A stretch of 64,000 bases of DNA from Leptobrachium leishanense (Eukaryota; Chordata; Amphibia; Anura; Megophryidae): assembly GCA_009667805.1 (NCBI GenBank), contig CM019065.1, positions 20,921,822 to 20,985,821 of the forward strand. The letters are read 5' to 3'. Of the stretch, positions 61,997-64,000 are shown in pieces. The translations under genes and the position numbers were made by a program. The notes beneath the pieces are model-generated. The model was not told where the DNA came from. It did no database searches and worked only from the letters and a program-made list of their open reading frames with translations. Every line of letters starts with the position of its first letter. Position 1 is the stretch's first letter.

Positions 61997-62333
61997 TTTT
62001 TTTTTTTTGAGAAAGGATTTTACCAGGAAGGATACATTAAGATTTCTCTTGTTTTCAAGTTACATAGTTACATAGTTATATAGGCTGAAAAAAGACATGC
62101 GTCCATCGAGTTCAGCCTCTCCCACATAACCTACTGCTTTTGATCCAAAAGAAGGCAAAAATCCCAGTCTGAAGCGCTCGCCAATATGCTCCTGTCCTGG
62201 TTGGCAAGTATGTACTGTTAGGTGTCTTGCCCAAGGACACTTACTGGAGAGGTTGCTTGCTGGGATTGAACCCATGACTCCACAGGCTTTCTCCATGCAG
62301 AGCAGTGACATTACCTCTACTCCACCCAGCCGG
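61997..62333 (-). mobile_element. tRNA-derived SINE, copy 2, with nested LINE fragment
   Basis: The minus strand reads CCGGCTGGGTGGAGTAGAGG, GGGTTCAATCCC, AGTGTCCTTGGGCAAGACAC, TCCTTCCTGGTAAAATCC and an A-tail. Same family as 51364-51568. The Rex1 fragment 62059-62188 splits it. It disrupts the hAT transposase ORF. Confidence 0.87.
62059..62188 (-). mobile_element. CR1/Rex1 3'-end fragment inside the SINE
   Basis: TTACATAGTTACATAGTTAT and GCTGAAAAAAGACATGCGTC followed by TTCAGCCTCTCCCACATAAC, the same 3' UTR as 5954 and 42541. Only about 130 bp of the tail was copied. Confidence 0.88.
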
Positions 62334-63499
62334 TACACTTGTTTTTTTTTTTCCCCGCAGTGGCTGATGATCAAGGATGCATGTACTGTACTGTAACCAT
62401 TTGAGAAGGCAACGAGGATGGTGAGCAGGGACAGTGCATGCATCAGTAACACAATTCCTTTATTGTTTCTGCTGGAGCGCACTCTGCGGGGAATTATAGC
62501 TGTGGCACTAGAGGCAGAGCAGCGGGAGGAAGAGGAGGCCTTCCCTAGTTCTCAAGGCCCCAGTCTTTCCGCAGACAGCATTCCAGGGTATCCTACTCAG
62601 ATCAGACAGGAGAAGGATGAGGAGGAGGAGGAATATTTAAGTAGTGGGGGCATTGAAGGTGGGGATTCCTCAAGGGAGGGTTTTGTGTGCCCAGAAACAG
62701 AAGGGCTTGTGCATGGCTGGGAGGAGGAAGTGCATGATATGGTCATCCTCATTGACCAGGAAGACTCGGCAGCTAATGCCACCTCCAACCTATGCTGCAT
62801 GGGCTCCCTAATGATGCAAAGCCTGCTAAAGGACCCCAGGATTCGTGCTATCAAGGAGAGGGATCATTACTGGTTGGCAACCCTTCTTGATCCACGATAA
62901 AAGGGGAAAGTTGCAGAGCTCATCCTGCCCGCACAGAGGGAGCACAGGATGAAAAAACTTGAGGACGCTCTAAAGCGACACTTGTGTAACACCTTTCCAG
63001 GCACTGGTAGATTACCAAATGCTGACACACGTGCTTCTGAGGCTGCGGGTGATCAGAGGAATAGCGGTGAAGGCCAGGGCCGCTTGACTGATGCTTTTTT
63101 AAATTTTTTTAGTCCACGACGCCCAAGGACATCAAATGTAGGCACCCATTGCCAGCGTCTTCACCATATGGTGCAGGACTACCTAGGGGCAAGGGCAGAC
63201 CTGGATACCTTTCCAGCAGATGATCCACTGGCTTACTGGGTGTTGAGATTGGATCACTGGCCAGAATTTAGCCAATATGCTATGCAGCTACTAGGTTGCC
63301 CTTCATCTAGCATGCTTTCCGAAAGGACGTTCAGTGCCGCTGGAGGTTTTGTCACAGACAAAAGAGTGCGTCTGTCCACCGACTCTGTAGACCGGGTGAC
63401 ATTTATAAAAATGAATCAGTCCTGGATCAGCAGCTATCAATCCCCTGATGCTGAAGTAATGGAATAGAAAGGGGATGTCCTCTTCTGCATTCACAAAAC

Positions 63500-64000
63500 C
63501 TCCAGCACTGAACTCTTCCACAATACCACAAAAGGGTTACGGTGTGAAGGCACTTACTGCCATGAAAGGCACAATATGTGGCTGCACTGACACCCATTAA
63601 CAGATAAAAAAAAACACTTTTCAATATAGGACCACATGGTCCACCCCTGCACTCTTCCACAATACCACAGAGGGGTTACTGTATGATGATACTTGCTGGC
63701 CTGGCATTAAAGGCACAATATCTGGGTGCACTGACGCCCATTATCAGATAAAAAAAAATAATTCAATATAGGACCAACCACATGGTCCACCCCTGAACTC
63801 TTCCACAATACTACAGAGGGGTTACTGTATGATGATACTTGATGGCCTGGCATTAAAGGCACAATATCTGAGTGCACTGACGCCCATTACCAGATCAAAA
63901 ACTTTTCAATATAGGACCACATGGTCCACCCCTGCACTCTTCCACAATACTACAGAGGGGTTACTGTATGATGATACTTGATGGCCTGGCATTAAAGGCA
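63500..64000 (+). repeat. Right subterminal array of copy F, about 138-147-bp units
   Basis: ACTCTTCCACAATACCACAG recurs at about 63505, 63652, 63798 and 63936, with GGCACAATATCTGGGTGCAC and GACCACATGGTCCACCCCTG between. The array continues past the window. It is the counterpart of the 36520-36860 array in copy D. Confidence 0.92.

Larger units (their letters stand above)
59849..63467 (+). pseudogene. BED-finger hAT transposase, inactivated
   Basis: A cut-and-paste transposase of the Ac/ZBED-like hAT type. The N-terminus is Ser- and acid-rich. The BED finger is at about residues 262-309 (VVWEFFKKC, CNLCQRRLK, LRRHMNKCH). A frameshift follows near 60780. Next come the RNase H-like core with [13 protein letters not shown] (first Asp), the IICNNGSN block where the second catalytic Asp is Asn, CPAHVLNL (CxxH), [12 protein letters not shown] and ATLLDPR. 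The dimerisation domain is MLSERTFSAAGGFV, then [15 protein letters not shown], ending at 63467. In-frame stops lie at 60988, 61516 and 62898, and a SINE interrupts at 61997-62333. Not functional. Confidence 0.93.
58334..64000 (+). mobile_element. hAT element with transposase gene (copy F), runs off the window
   Basis: Left terminal repeat TAGGGATGAGCTGTTCGGGT at 58334. It contains an 81-bp subterminal array, a BED-finger hAT transposase (59849-63467, decayed) and an about 145-bp array extending past 64000. The right terminal repeat lies outside the window, so the target duplication (expected TTCAACAT) cannot be confirmed. It is the probable source family of copies A, B, D and E. Confidence 0.92.

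Overview
The window looks like nuclear DNA of an amphibian, most likely an anuran with a large repeat-rich genome. The evidence is one multi-exon vomeronasal type-2 receptor (V2R) gene with long introns, embedded in CR1/Rex1-, L2- and L1/Tx1-type LINEs, Ty3/gypsy elements, Tc1, hAT and Harbinger-like DNA transposons, a tRNA-derived SINE and large minisatellites. The species cannot be named from sequence alone. No rRNA or tRNA gene, CRISPR array or bacterial gene is visible.

Layout. (1) 1-11.3 kb: intergenic and dominated by tandem repeats. There is a 55-bp repeat (1.17-1.39 kb), a 43-bp T-rich repeat (1.48-1.84 kb), a minisatellite resembling a LINE 3' tail (2.58-3.19 kb) and a very large 23-28-bp minisatellite (3.69-8.8 kb) split by two CR1/Rex1 insertions. 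The same minisatellite and the same 55-bp repeat recur in the opposite orientation at 10.33-11.29 kb. (2) 11.3-15.7 kb: a one-ended non-autonomous hAT copy, then sparse sequence. (3) 15.75-57.86 kb, minus strand: a V2R gene in six exons that I could join by splice sites and reading phase into an intact 867-codon ORF. Its introns hold most of the mobile DNA. (4) 58.33 kb to the right edge: a hAT element with a decayed BED-finger transposase, about 470 bp upstream of the receptor start codon.

Intron 4 of the receptor (22 kb) holds a four-level nest. A Ty3/gypsy element (target-site duplication ACAAG) with the unusual order protease-integrase-RT-RNase H contains an L2-like LINE and an L1/Tx1-like LINE. 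The L1 in turn contains a hAT MITE, a solo LTR and a Tc1 element, and the Tc1 contains a CR1/Rex1 LINE. Target-site duplications support most of these levels. Intron 1 carries a second gypsy element of ordinary order. Intron 3 carries a hAT MITE that contains a Rex1 LINE, which contains an LTR-element fragment with a 30-bp coding minisatellite.

The only gene with a likely host function is the V2R, a class C chemosensory GPCR. The other coding sequences are transposon proteins, nearly all with stops, frameshifts or catalytic substitutions. Many long ORFs over the satellites are artefacts of repeats that stay open in several frames.
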